Under the pieces are notes generated by a model, which had not been told where the DNA came from, did not search any database, and saw nothing but the letters and a program-made list of their open reading frames with translations. A stretch of DNA of 47,320 nucleotides from Gammaproteobacteria bacterium (GTDB lineage Bacteria; Pseudomonadota; Gammaproteobacteria; Pseudomonadales; Azotimanducaceae), in assembly GCA_018656865.1 (NCBI GenBank), contig JABHYO010000072.1:1-47320 (forward strand), read 5' to 3'. Positions 18,801 to 29,473 of the stretch are shown here, one piece after another. The position numbers were made by a program, and so were the translations under genes. Numbering within the stretch: the stretch's first letter is position 1; each line of letters opens with the position of its first letter.

Positions 18801-19406
18801 TTTCTGACGGGTCACCTGGTCGATGAATACCGGGAGGAATTCAGGCACTTTATCGACTGCAGGATCGCAGATCTGCGTACCGGGCTGGAGGATTGCACTA
18901 TTGGCGGGCTTATTGTCGGTATGCGCACCATGAAGAGCAGGCGGGGTGAAACCATCGCTTTTGTCACCCTGGATGACAAGACTGGGCGAATAGAGGTTGC
19001 TGTTTTTGGTGATGTCTTTGACCAGGTTCGGGAAAAGCTGCAGAAAGATCAGATTGTCATCGTAAAGGGGGGTACCGCAGAGGACGACTTTACCGGTGGT
19101 ATCAGAATGCGGGCGAATGAGGTCTCATCGATCGAAGAAGCAAGAATTCGTCGAGCCAGCAATCTTTACCTCGAATTGACCAGTAGCAATCTCTGTGACA
19201 GTTTTATTGACGAGTTGGCAGGCATGCTACAGCCATACCGGCCCACCGATGCAGCTGGATGTCCTGTTGCCGTCAATATAACCAGTCGTCAGTCCAGCGG
19301 CGATATCATCCTCGGCGATGAGTGGCGGGTTGTCCCCCATGATGATTTGCTTCATGCCCTGAAGGAACACTACGGCACTGAAAAGGTGCGCCTGCAGTAC
19401 AGCTGA
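15900..19406 (+). CDS. dnaE: DNA polymerase III alpha subunit
   Basis: 1168 residues, the usual length for proteobacterial DnaE. The PHP domain starts FVHLRVHSEYSLSDG. The catalytic region has PGRGSGAGSLVAYAL and PDFDIDF, giving catalytic Asp402 and Asp404, with Asp556 in VKFDFLGLRTL as the third. The fingers, the beta-clamp-binding region and an OB fold (about 985-1080, GGLIVGMRTMKSRRG) follow. It is the replicative polymerase. The ATG at 15900 lacks a clear Shine-Dalgarno. tilS follows after 5 bases; the accA gene often found directly after dnaE is absent here. Confidence 0.98.
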   Translation: MSHDFVHLRVHSEYSLSDGMVRIKPLVQCCAEQSIPAIAVTDRNNLFALVKFYNAAQSSGVKPIVASDIWVVGDNSNEEATPLVLIARSDQGYRNLCELLSRSYAEGQSMGVAGLKRSWIGSQAEGLIALSGGREGDVGRALLAGNVDEARRRAIRWQEIFPDSFYLELHRTGRDNEEDYNTLAVNLAIDIGCPVVATNDVRFLTRDEFEAHEVRVCIHDSRTLDDPRRERRYTDQQYLKSATEMAELFADIPEALENTVEIAKRCNVTLDLGNYYLPAYPVPEGATTESYLNDMSLQGLNGRLEKILDPAAADSESERQRYEDRLAFELNVINKMGFPGYFLTVMEFIQWAKDNDIPVGPGRGSGAGSLVAYALKITDIDPIEYDLLFERFLNPERVSLPDFDIDFCMDGRDRVIQHVTERYGREAVSQIITFGTMAAKAVVRDVARVQGKPYGLADKLSKLIPFEPGMTLSRALEEEPLLKEFVDGNDEADEIMEMAFKLEGLSRNIGRHAGGVVIAPTKLTDFVPTYCDETGGGLMTQFDMNDVEQAGLVKFDFLGLRTLTIIDNALKSINKRKAASGEESIDIELISLEEAPIYEDLRQAKTTAVFQLESRGMKDLMKKVKPSRFADIVALVALFRPGPMQLADDFIKRKHGLEEVDYLHPSLKYILEDTYGVMLYQEQVMQIAQVLAGYTLADADLLRRAMGKKKPEEMAKQREVFLTGATKNGVDERQADNIFNLMEKFAGYGFNKPHSVAYALIAYQTAWLKHYYPADFMAAVLSADMQNTDKVVTNIEECREMSLELRPPDVNRGEYRFIADTVGSIVYGLGAIKGLGEGPIESLVRGRDAGSYKDLYDFCERVDQRRVNKRSIEALIGSGAFDSLIDQIPAGHEDEIGYKRALLIVNQEDAVGLAEQKARNEDSGLTDLFGSEVLVSDTSEGRYNHFDKLKCLTFRDRLNREKESLGLFLTGHLVDEYREEFRHFIDCRIADLRTGLEDCTIGGLIVGMRTMKSRRGETIAFVTLDDKTGRIEVAVFGDVFDQVREKLQKDQIVIVKGGTAEDDFTGGIRMRANEVSSIEEARIRRASNLYLELTSSNLCDSFIDELAGMLQPYRPTDAAGCPVAVNITSRQSSGDIILGDEWRVVPHDDLLHALKEHYGTEKVRLQYS

Positions 19407-19411
19407 ACGTC

Positions 19412-20722
19412 ATGGATAATCTTCTCTCTGAAGCAATGGTTCGGAAACTCAAGGACCCTGACGTTGCACGTCTTGTCGTTGCCCTGAGCGGGGGCGTCGA
19501 TTCTGTATCGCTGGTTCATGCAGTGAGCGCACTGAATCTCGGTAAACCGGTTGTCGCCATACATATCGATCATCACCTTCAGGACATTTCCGGTGAATTT
19601 GCTTCCCTTGCGATTCGCGTATGTGAGCGGCTCAGGGTTGAATGCTGTGTCAGAGAGGTCACGGTCAAGGAAAAAGGCAGTCTTGAGACAATTGCCCGTG
19701 AAGCACGTTATGAGGCATTTGAATCATTCCTTCGTGCTGGCGATCTCCTGCTGCTGGCTCATCATGCTGACGATCAGGTTGAGACGGTGCTGTTTCGTTT
19801 ATTTCGAGGGAGTCGCGTTGCGGGTCTTGAGGGTATGCCTATTGAAAGGGGAATCGGTAGTGCCAGGCTGTTGAGGCCATTACTCGGTGTCACTAAGGAC
19901 CAAATTTTGGCATACGCTCGACATCACGACCTGAACTGGATCGATGATCCGATGAATACTGAGATGTTGCCGGATCGAAATTATATCCGTCACCAGGTCA
20001 TGCCGGTGATAGAGGCTCGTTGGCCGGAGGTCCGGTCAAAGCTGCTGAAATCTCTTGAAGGTGACATCCGCTCGAGGGAATCACTGCAGGGAAAATATCG
20101 GCAACTGTTGGCAGAAACGTGCAATGACACAGGCGGTCTTGTGCTGGATGGTCTAGTGGGTATGGATGACAGAATGTTGGCTGACGTGCTGACTGCTTGG
20201 ATCCTGGAGGCCGGAGCTCCTATGCCATCGGGGAGATTGCTGACGGAAGTCTCGATCAGTGTTTCGAGACGTCACCTTGTAGATGTGGCAACCGGTCAAC
20301 TGGAGATCAGGCAACATGATGACAGTATCTATTTGTTGAAGCCTTTGCCGCCGCCTGATGTCGCGGGCTTCTCTTTGGCGGGCGGTGAAGTAACTGTTCA
20401 TGGTGGCAGGATCACCAACAATACGGTTAAGGGGGCAGGGTTAAGGGAAGGCCGTTATGCGGTGAGGTACAGGGAGGGTGGGGAAAGTCTCAGGATCCGC
20501 CATGACCGAAGCCTGAAGAATCTCTTTCAGGAAAATGGCATTCCCAGTTGGCTGAGATCCAGATTGCCTCTCATTTTTTCAGGCGATGAACTGGTTGCTG
20601 TCGCAGGTCTGGCAGGATGGTGCACACCCATGCTGATTTCAGATGGTTGGGCAGCAGCCGAGGGGGAGTCAGGTCTAGAAATCCGTCTTCATCTCGACGA
20701 CAGGTGGTCGGGGTCTGAGTAA
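19412..20722 (+). CDS. tilS: tRNA(Ile)-lysidine synthase
   Basis: 436 residues. The PP-loop SGGVDS (residues 26-31) binds ATP, and HIDHHLQ and LAHHADDQVETVLFRLFRGS are the family motifs. The C-terminal TilS domains recognise the tRNA acceptor end. The enzyme converts C34 of the CAU-anticodon tRNA(Ile) to lysidine so that it reads AUA, an essential modification. It starts 5 bases after dnaE with no good ribosome site and is probably translated by coupling. Confidence 0.97.
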   Translation: MDNLLSEAMVRKLKDPDVARLVVALSGGVDSVSLVHAVSALNLGKPVVAIHIDHHLQDISGEFASLAIRVCERLRVECCVREVTVKEKGSLETIAREARYEAFESFLRAGDLLLLAHHADDQVETVLFRLFRGSRVAGLEGMPIERGIGSARLLRPLLGVTKDQILAYARHHDLNWIDDPMNTEMLPDRNYIRHQVMPVIEARWPEVRSKLLKSLEGDIRSRESLQGKYRQLLAETCNDTGGLVLDGLVGMDDRMLADVLTAWILEAGAPMPSGRLLTEVSISVSRRHLVDVATGQLEIRQHDDSIYLLKPLPPPDVAGFSLAGGEVTVHGGRITNNTVKGAGLREGRYAVRYREGGESLRIRHDRSLKNLFQENGIPSWLRSRLPLIFSGDELVAVAGLAGWCTPMLISDGWAAAEGESGLEIRLHLDDRWSGSE

Positions 20723-20890
20723 GGTTTTCACCGCCACGGCGGTTGTAAGCGTGTTGGTAATGGCGTGTCTGTGCAAACTCGCCTCCAAAGGTCCCCGATT
20801 ATGGAATATTTCCACCGTTCCCATTTAATCACCGTCCCCCAAGTGGTATTCTACAAACCCATCTTGGTCGCATTGTTAAACCTTCTATTT
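20723..20890. other. Non-coding leader region upstream of the pyrG repeat array
   Basis: No gene is visible. ACCGCC/GGCGGT at 20730-20743 can form a tight hairpin directly after tilS but has no T-tract. ACCGTTCCC (20814-20822) and ACCGTCCCC (20831-20839) form an imperfect direct repeat with a 17-base period. The pyrG promoter probably lies in this stretch or in the array that follows. Confidence 0.4.
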
Positions 20891-20900
20891 TGTTTTGGCT

Positions 20901-21000
20901 GGCGACTTTTTCTTATAGCTAGCGGCCTTTTCTTTTGGCTAGTGGCCTTTTCTTTTGGCTAGTGGCCTTTTCTTTTGGCTAGCGGCCTCTTTTCCGAGAT
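20901..21000 (+). repeat. 20-bp tandem array upstream of pyrG
   Basis: The unit AGYGGCCTTTTCTTTTGGCT is repeated at 20921-20940, 20941-20960 and 20961-20980, with a partial unit at 20981-20990 and a degenerate one at 20901-20920. Full copies differ only at the Y position (C or T). Each unit pairs a GGCC/GGCT block with a pyrimidine tract TTTTCTTTT. The array ends 19 bases before the pyrG start codon, so it would be in the pyrG leader or promoter. It has no variable spacers and is not a CRISPR. Confidence 0.9.
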
Positions 21001-21009
21001 GGGAGTTAA

Positions 21010-22644
<1,635 letters not shown>

Positions 22645-22680
22645 ACGCCAGTGCCCATAGCGTTCTTGATGATGACAGTG

Positions 22681-22896
22681 CCCACAGCGTTATTGATGGT
22701 AAAAGAGCCCTCAGCATTACTTGGTAAAAAAGTAGTGGGACCTGATCAACCAATGCGGGTAATGCCGCTCGGTAGACGAATGTGAAAGAGCCCACAGCGT
22801 TATTGATGGTAAAAGAGCCCTCAGCATTACTTGGTAAAAAAGCAGTGGGACCTGATCAACCAATGCAGGCCAATCCACCCGGCAGACGAACATAAA
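22681..22896. repeat. 110-bp tandem duplication between pyrG and kdsA, built on shorter 27-30 bp units
   Basis: Bases 22681-22790 recur at 22791-22900; the first 80 bases differ at very few positions and the last 30 are more diverged. Within each unit CCCACAGCGTTATTGATGG is followed by the related CCCTCAGCATTACTTGG. A further partial copy, CCCATAGCGTTCTTGATG, stands at 22654-22671 just after the pyrG stop. The second copy runs into the kdsA start codon, so the kdsA leader is made of repeat. Frames across it on both strands lack family resemblance and are not called. Confidence 0.92.
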
Positions 22897-25279
<2,383 letters not shown>

Positions 25280-25290
25280 TTTTCACATTC

Positions 25291-26232
25291 ATGCTTGAAC
25301 ACGCCGAACTCCCGGAAGCACCCTGGCTGGATGAAGTCTTTGCAACCCGTCTTGCTCGACCGACTATTCCCGGTACTATCAAGCAGCAGCTGGAAGATTT
25401 CTGTGTATTCGAAGCCCTTGCCCTGGAGCCGATCGGTGAGGGTGAACACGTCTATCTGCAAGTAACCAAAAAGGGGGCCAATACGGCCTGGGTTGCAGAG
25501 CAGATTGCGGCATTTGCGGGTGTCAGAGCCCTGGATGTGGGCTATGCCGGGAGAAAAGATCGACATGCAATTGCCAGGCAGTGGTTCTCTGTTTATCTAC
25601 CGGGCACAGACTGCAACTGGTCAGATCTGGAGATTGAAGGCGTTTGCCTGGAACAGGTTTGTCGACATACCCGTAAGTTGAGGCCTGGTGAAATTTCTGA
25701 AAACAGGTTTGAGATTGTAGTCCGGCACAGGATGCTCGCGGCTGCAGAGAAGCGTGATCTCGAAACTCGATTACAGGCTATTCAACTCAATGGTTTCCCC
25801 AACTTTTTTGGCCGACAAAGATTCGGTCGGGATTTGCACAATATTGAGAATGCTGATCGGCTGCTGAGATTTGGCGAAAGGGTCAGGGGGGACAAGGGAA
25901 TGATCCTGTCTGCCGCCCGGGCCTGGTTATTTAATCGATTCTTGTCCCGGCAGATTGAAACGGGTGGCGGAGCAATCGTTGGCCCGCTGTATGGTAAATC
26001 CCGTGATCCCCAGGCCGGGGAAGAGGAACTTGGTGCTGTCTACGAAGCGTGGGTCGAAGGATTGCGACGTCGTGGCGCGAAAGTGGGTGAGAGAGCATTG
26101 TTCGTCGTTCCCCATGAACTCGTCTGGAATCAGGCTGACGATAGCACCCGTCTGAGTTTTGGCTTACCCGCTGGCAGTTTCGCAACCAGTCTGTTGGCAG
26201 AGATTTTTGTTGTTGAGGATGCGGCATCATGA
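25291..26232 (+). CDS. truD: tRNA pseudouridine(13) synthase
   Basis: 313 residues, slightly short of the usual 340-350. The motif [17 protein letters not shown] carries the catalytic Asp, and [15 protein letters not shown] is the second TruD signature. It makes pseudouridine 13 in tRNA(Glu). A short C-terminal end and a compact TRUD insertion probably account for the shorter length. It starts 11 bases after ftsB and overlaps pcm by 4 bases. Confidence 0.96.
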   Translation: MLEHAELPEAPWLDEVFATRLARPTIPGTIKQQLEDFCVFEALALEPIGEGEHVYLQVTKKGANTAWVAEQIAAFAGVRALDVGYAGRKDRHAIARQWFSVYLPGTDCNWSDLEIEGVCLEQVCRHTRKLRPGEISENRFEIVVRHRMLAAAEKRDLETRLQAIQLNGFPNFFGRQRFGRDLHNIENADRLLRFGERVRGDKGMILSAARAWLFNRFLSRQIETGGGAIVGPLYGKSRDPQAGEEELGAVYEAWVEGLRRRGAKVGERALFVVPHELVWNQADDSTRLSFGLPAGSFATSLLAEIFVVEDAAS

Positions 26233-26894
26233 GCACCGATATCGATTTGAGAGGTATTGGCATGACCTCACAGCGCACGCGGTCGCGACTGGTGGAGCGA
26301 CTACGGGAACAGGGAATCCTGAGTGAGCATGTGTTGGATGTCATTAGTGCCACACCACGGCATGCGTTGATCGATGAGGCGCTGGCTCACCGGGCATATG
26401 AAGACACAGCGCTGCCGATAGGATTCAATCAGACCATTTCGCAGCCCTATATCGTCGCCAGGATGACGGAAGCACTTTTGGCCGATGGGCCGGTCGAAAC
26501 TGTACTGGAAGTCGGTACTGGATCAGGGTACCAGACAGCGATCCTGGCCCAGTTGGCGGCAAAGGTGTATACGGTTGAACGGATTGGTGGATTGTTGACC
26601 CGGGCGAAAGAGCGGCTCGGTGCCATGGGTTATCGGAATATTTTCTTTCGGCACTCAGACGGCGGGTTGGGCTGGCCAGAAAAAGGCCCCTTTGATGCCA
26701 TCATAGTCACAGCCTCGCCACGGATTGTGCCGGAAGCGTTGCTCGATCAACTCGCAGACAATGGCAGGATGCTCGTACCTGTCGGTGAGTCTCGCCAGCA
26801 GGAATTATTGCGATTGGTAAAGTCTGGCGATGATATTGAGCAGACAGTACTCGAATCCGTGAAGTTCGTCCCCCTGCTTGCGGGCAAGTCTTAA
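26229..26894 (+). CDS. pcm: Protein-L-isoaspartate O-methyltransferase
   Basis: 221 residues. SAM-binding motif [19 protein letters not shown], followed by VYTVERI, and the N-terminal [14 protein letters not shown] that positions the isoaspartyl substrate. It repairs damaged Asp/Asn sites in proteins. The gene usually follows surE; here it follows truD directly and overlaps it by 4 bases. Confidence 0.97.
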   Translation: MSTDIDLRGIGMTSQRTRSRLVERLREQGILSEHVLDVISATPRHALIDEALAHRAYEDTALPIGFNQTISQPYIVARMTEALLADGPVETVLEVGTGSGYQTAILAQLAAKVYTVERIGGLLTRAKERLGAMGYRNIFFRHSDGGLGWPEKGPFDAIIVTASPRIVPEALLDQLADNGRMLVPVGESRQQELLRLVKSGDDIEQTVLESVKFVPLLAGKS

Positions 26895-26895
26895 C

Positions 26896-27840
26896 TTGAC
26901 CATTAGAATCATTCTGGTTGGCCTGATGATGGGTGCAGCGGAGGTTGTACCGGGCGTTTCCGGCGGGACCATCGCTTTTGTCTCTGGCCTCTATGACCGT
27001 CTGGTTCATTCGATCCAACGGTTGACGCCGGTGAGGTTGTGGGAACTACGCAAAGTTGGCCCAAAGCAGATTTGGCATCTGCTGGATCTGAACTTCCTGA
27101 TGTTGTTGTTCGGATCCATGTTTGTTTCTGTGCTGCTCTTTGCGCGTGGTGTCAGTTACCTGCTGGATCATCAACCGGTGCTCATATGGTCATTTTTTTT
27201 CGGACTCGTGATTGCATCAGTGTATTCGATTGGTCGCAAACTAAGCCTTACGTCGCTTGAGACCCCGCTTGCAATTGCCCTGGGTATCGCTATTGGTTTC
27301 TCGTTGATTCACGTGACACCGCTTGAGTCAGAGGTATCGCCGCTTGTGCTGATGGCCGGGGGTTGCATCGCTGTTTGTGCCTGGATACTGCCTGGGCTTT
27401 CCGGCAGTTTCGTGCTGCTGGTGCTTGGACTCTATCAGACAGTGATTGCCGCTATCAGGGACTTTGAAGTAGTGACATTGACCTATGTGACTTTGGGGTG
27501 TGCCATCGGATTGATTTCCTTCTCCAGAGTATTGGCGATGCTACTGGACCGCTTTCATAACATCACCATTTCAGTGCTGGTTGGTTTTATGCTGGGTTCG
27601 CTATCTCGGATATGGCCCTGGAAAAGAACGACAAGTTATCTGATCCGCCAGGACGGAAGCCAGTTGCCGGTTGTTCAGGAACCGGTGTTACCGGAAACCT
27701 ATTATCAACTGACGGGGCTCGACCCATTTCTGGCCGGTGCGGTGGTTTCGTGTTTCTTCGGTCTTCTACTGATCCTGCTACTGGATCGATTTGCCCTACT
27801 GACAGAATCGGAGCCCGATTGGCATGAGGATCGGCAATAA
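26896..27840 (+). CDS. DUF368 membrane protein, putative polyprenyl-phosphate translocase (PopT-like)
   Basis: About 314 residues with some eight hydrophobic segments. The signature GAAEVVPGVSGGTIAFVSGLYDRL at the N-terminus and the internal ILPGLSGSFVLLVLGLYQ repeat are typical of DUF368. DUF368 proteins of Vibrio cholerae and Staphylococcus aureus were shown to recycle undecaprenyl phosphate across the membrane, so the same role is likely but not shown here. The start is unsure: TTG at 26896 just after the pcm stop is my choice, TTG at 26878 inside pcm the alternative, and neither has a Shine-Dalgarno. It overlaps nlpD by 17 bases, linking it to cell-wall genes. Confidence 0.85.
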   Translation: MTIRIILVGLMMGAAEVVPGVSGGTIAFVSGLYDRLVHSIQRLTPVRLWELRKVGPKQIWHLLDLNFLMLLFGSMFVSVLLFARGVSYLLDHQPVLIWSFFFGLVIASVYSIGRKLSLTSLETPLAIALGIAIGFSLIHVTPLESEVSPLVLMAGGCIAVCAWILPGLSGSFVLLVLGLYQTVIAAIRDFEVVTLTYVTLGCAIGLISFSRVLAMLLDRFHNITISVLVGFMLGSLSRIWPWKRTTSYLIRQDGSQLPVVQEPVLPETYYQLTGLDPFLAGAVVSCFFGLLLILLLDRFALLTESEPDWHEDRQ

Positions 27841-28534
27841 GTCGGCAACGCTGCTGCTGGCTCTCGCACTGCTGCTGGAGGGTTGTACCGGCCTGTCTCC
27901 GCTGTATTCGATTGGCGGCGGTGATGGCTCCTACCGGGTCAGGAAGGGCGATACTCTCTATTCCATCGCTTTCAGGTACGGGCTGGATTACAAAAGCCTT
28001 GCTCGAATCAACCGGATTGGCCCCCCGTATACCATCTATACCGATCAGCTGATTCGCTTGAGGGGTAGCGCAAAGCGGCCTGAAAAGGACTCTGGTCCGA
28101 CGGCAACAAAACCAGTGCCGAAGAGGATACCGTCAGCAAAAGCCAGATTGCCGGAGAAAGTGGCTGGTTGGCGCTGGCCCATCAATGGCAAGGTTATCGC
28201 TGGATTTTCTCTGACCAATCCCATCAACAAAGGGATCGACATCGCAGGCAACAGCGGTGACGCCGTTGTTGCTGCGGCCGATGGGGTTGTCGTCTATGCG
28301 GGTGGAAATCTGCGAGGTTACGGTAAGCTCGTTATCATCAAACATAATGATCACTTCCTTTCTGCCTATGGCAATAACGAGACTATGCTGGTGAGGGAAG
28401 GCGAGAAAGTCCGTGCGGGTCGAACTATCGCCAGAGTAGGCACGAGCGCTGCCAATACGGAGATGCTGCACTTTGAAATCAGGCGCGAAGGCAAGCCAGA
28501 AAATCCGCTCAACTATCTTCCCGCCCGAGGTTAG
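27824..28534 (+). CDS. nlpD: NlpD-type LysM/LytM lipoprotein, amidase activator
   Basis: 236 residues. Signal peptide with lipobox LLEGC (Cys21), a LysM domain at about 37-79 (YRVRKGDTLYSIAFRYGL), a basic linker and a LytM/M23 domain from about 112. The LytM metal ligands are lost: GIDIAGNSG and LSAYGNNETM stand where active M23 enzymes have His/Asp and HxH. This is typical of NlpD, which activates AmiC at the septum instead of cutting peptidoglycan itself. A ribosome site CGGAG lies about 10 bases upstream. In most relatives rpoS follows; here it does not. Confidence 0.95.
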   Translation: MRIGNKSATLLLALALLLEGCTGLSPLYSIGGGDGSYRVRKGDTLYSIAFRYGLDYKSLARINRIGPPYTIYTDQLIRLRGSAKRPEKDSGPTATKPVPKRIPSAKARLPEKVAGWRWPINGKVIAGFSLTNPINKGIDIAGNSGDAVVAAADGVVVYAGGNLRGYGKLVIIKHNDHFLSAYGNNETMLVREGEKVRAGRTIARVGTSAANTEMLHFEIRREGKPENPLNYLPARG

Positions 28535-28677
28535 CCCAAGGCAATTGTGCCAGAGCGCCCTGTCTCCGGTAGTGATGCGGCGGATTTGGTGAAGACAGTT
28601 TCTACAGCTGTCGACTGAAATGGATGGAACAACGTCTGCAGATTGAGCAGAGATGGGTAGGAAATAGCTGAAATTTG
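28535..28677. other. Non-coding interval between nlpD and the GacA-type box; no rpoS
   Basis: No open frame or recognisable rpoS remnant is visible in the 143 bases after nlpD. GACAG/CTGTC at about 28598-28616 could form a short hairpin without a T-tract. Confidence 0.6.
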
Positions 28678-28695
28678 TGTAGGATATATCCTACA
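28678..28695. promoter_or_regulatory. GacA-type upstream activating palindrome
   Basis: TGTAGGATATATCCTACA is a perfect 18-bp palindrome of the form TGTARG-N6-CYTACA. It matches the established GacA/UvrY site (TGTAAG-N6-CTTACA) that controls rsmY/rsmZ and csrB-type RNA genes. It stands about 100 bases upstream of the proposed RNA start. Confidence 0.75.
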
Positions 28696-28753
28696 AAATC
28701 GCATAACTTATTGATATTTAAGAGATATATTTACTGGGGTTAAAGTCGATTGG

Positions 28754-28781
28754 TTGCAGTTTAGCGGCATCGGCATATAGT
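28754..28781 (+). promoter_or_regulatory. Putative promoter of the RsmZ-like RNA
   Basis: TTGCAG (28754-28759), a 16-base spacer and TATAGT (28776-28781) fit a sigma-70 promoter, predicting transcription from about 28788. Placement relative to the palindrome upstream and the GGA-rich RNA downstream supports it. Confidence 0.5.
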
Positions 28782-28787
28782 TTACCT

Positions 28788-28890
28788 GAGTGCTGGATGC
28801 ACCAGGGACCCAGGCCTTAGGGCCGGCAGGAAGCCATCAAGGGACTCACTGAACAGGAAACGATTCGCCGGTCGTTTCCTGTTCTCTTTT
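28788..28890 (+). ncRNA. rsmZ: RsmZ/CsrB-type CsrA-sequestering small RNA (candidate)
   Basis: About 100 nt. GGA motifs occur at 28795-28797, 28806-28808, 28829-28831, 28842-28844 and 28856-28858. Two are presented in hairpin loops: GTGC-TGGAT-GCAC at 28790-28802, and GGC-AGGAA-GCC at 28825-28835. A GGCC-TTAG-GGCC hairpin (28813-28824) lies between them, and a 13-bp intrinsic terminator closes the RNA. Loop-exposed GGA is the CsrA/RsmA binding signal. The place next to fdxA-mutS is where pseudomonad rsmZ lies, and a GacA-type box is upstream. By analogy the RNA titrates the CsrA encoded at 37890-38066. Exact ends are inferred, and the gene symbol rests on position and architecture. Confidence 0.75.
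28851..28890 (+). terminator. Strong intrinsic terminator of the small RNA
   Basis: GAACAGGAAACGA (28851-28863) pairs perfectly with TCGTTTCCTGTTC (28872-28884) around an 8-base loop, followed by TCTTTT (28885-28890). Confidence 0.92.
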
Positions 28891-29051
28891 ATGGACGTCT
28901 ACTTTCCGCTGTTACCCCACTAGTTTTAAGCAGGTCCCACACAGGTCGGGCCAAGTAGCGCTGAGGGCTCTTTTATGGACCTCTACTTTCCGCTGTTACC
29001 CCGCTAGTTTTAAGCAGGTCCCACACAGGTCGGGCCAAGTAGCGCTGAGGG
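28884..29051. repeat. 84-bp tandem duplication between the small RNA and fdxA
   Basis: 28884-28967 and 28968-29051 are two head-to-tail copies differing at only two positions (G/C in TGGACSTCT and A/G in CCCCRCTAG). The copy boundary falls in the terminator tail CTCTTTT, so the T-tract itself has been duplicated. A further CTCT follows at 29052. The second copy ends 7 bases before the fdxA stop codon. Confidence 0.95.
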
Positions 29052-29058
29052 CTCTGCC

Positions 29059-29385
29059 CTAACCCATATCGAGGTGTTCGCGCTTGTTCTTGATATCGGC
29101 CCATTCCTCTGCTTCCGGCAGTGGATCTTTCTTCTCTGTAATGTTGGGCCAGGTCTCACACAATTCCGCGTTCAGCTCGAGGTATCCCTGCTCGTCATCC
29201 GGCAGTTCGTCCTCTGAAAAGATTGCGTCTACCGGACATTCCGGTTCACACAGGGCGCAATCGATGCACTCGTCAGGACTGATTACCAGGAAGTTTGGTC
29301 CCTCGTAGAAACAATCGACCGGGCACACTTCCACACAGTCTGTATGCTTGCACTTTATGCATGCATCACTTACCACAAACGTCAT
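29059..29385 (-). CDS. fdxA: Ferredoxin FdxA (7Fe type)
   Basis: 108 residues. Cysteine spacing [17 protein letters not shown] near the N-terminus and [12 protein letters not shown] near residue 40 fits a [3Fe-4S] plus [4Fe-4S] ferredoxin of the Azotobacter FdI/FdxA type. An acidic C-terminal extension ([24 protein letters not shown]) is also typical. It is a cytoplasmic electron carrier. AAGGGA about 5 bases before the ATG serves as ribosome site. It lies 88 bases downstream of mutS on the same strand. Confidence 0.96.
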   Translation of the reverse strand: MTFVVSDACIKCKHTDCVEVCPVDCFYEGPNFLVISPDECIDCALCEPECPVDAIFSEDELPDDEQGYLELNAELCETWPNITEKKDPLPEAEEWADIKNKREHLDMG

Positions 29386-29473
29386 ACTTAATCCCTTGGG
29401 CTGAATTCAAAAAGAACGCCATTTTATCAGGAGAAATATGGAGGCGCAGCACTTTTTCAGGTCAAAGCTCTGG

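Noticed and set aside
20901..21000. CRISPR array
   Set aside because: Units are contiguous without unique spacers and no cas gene is nearby.
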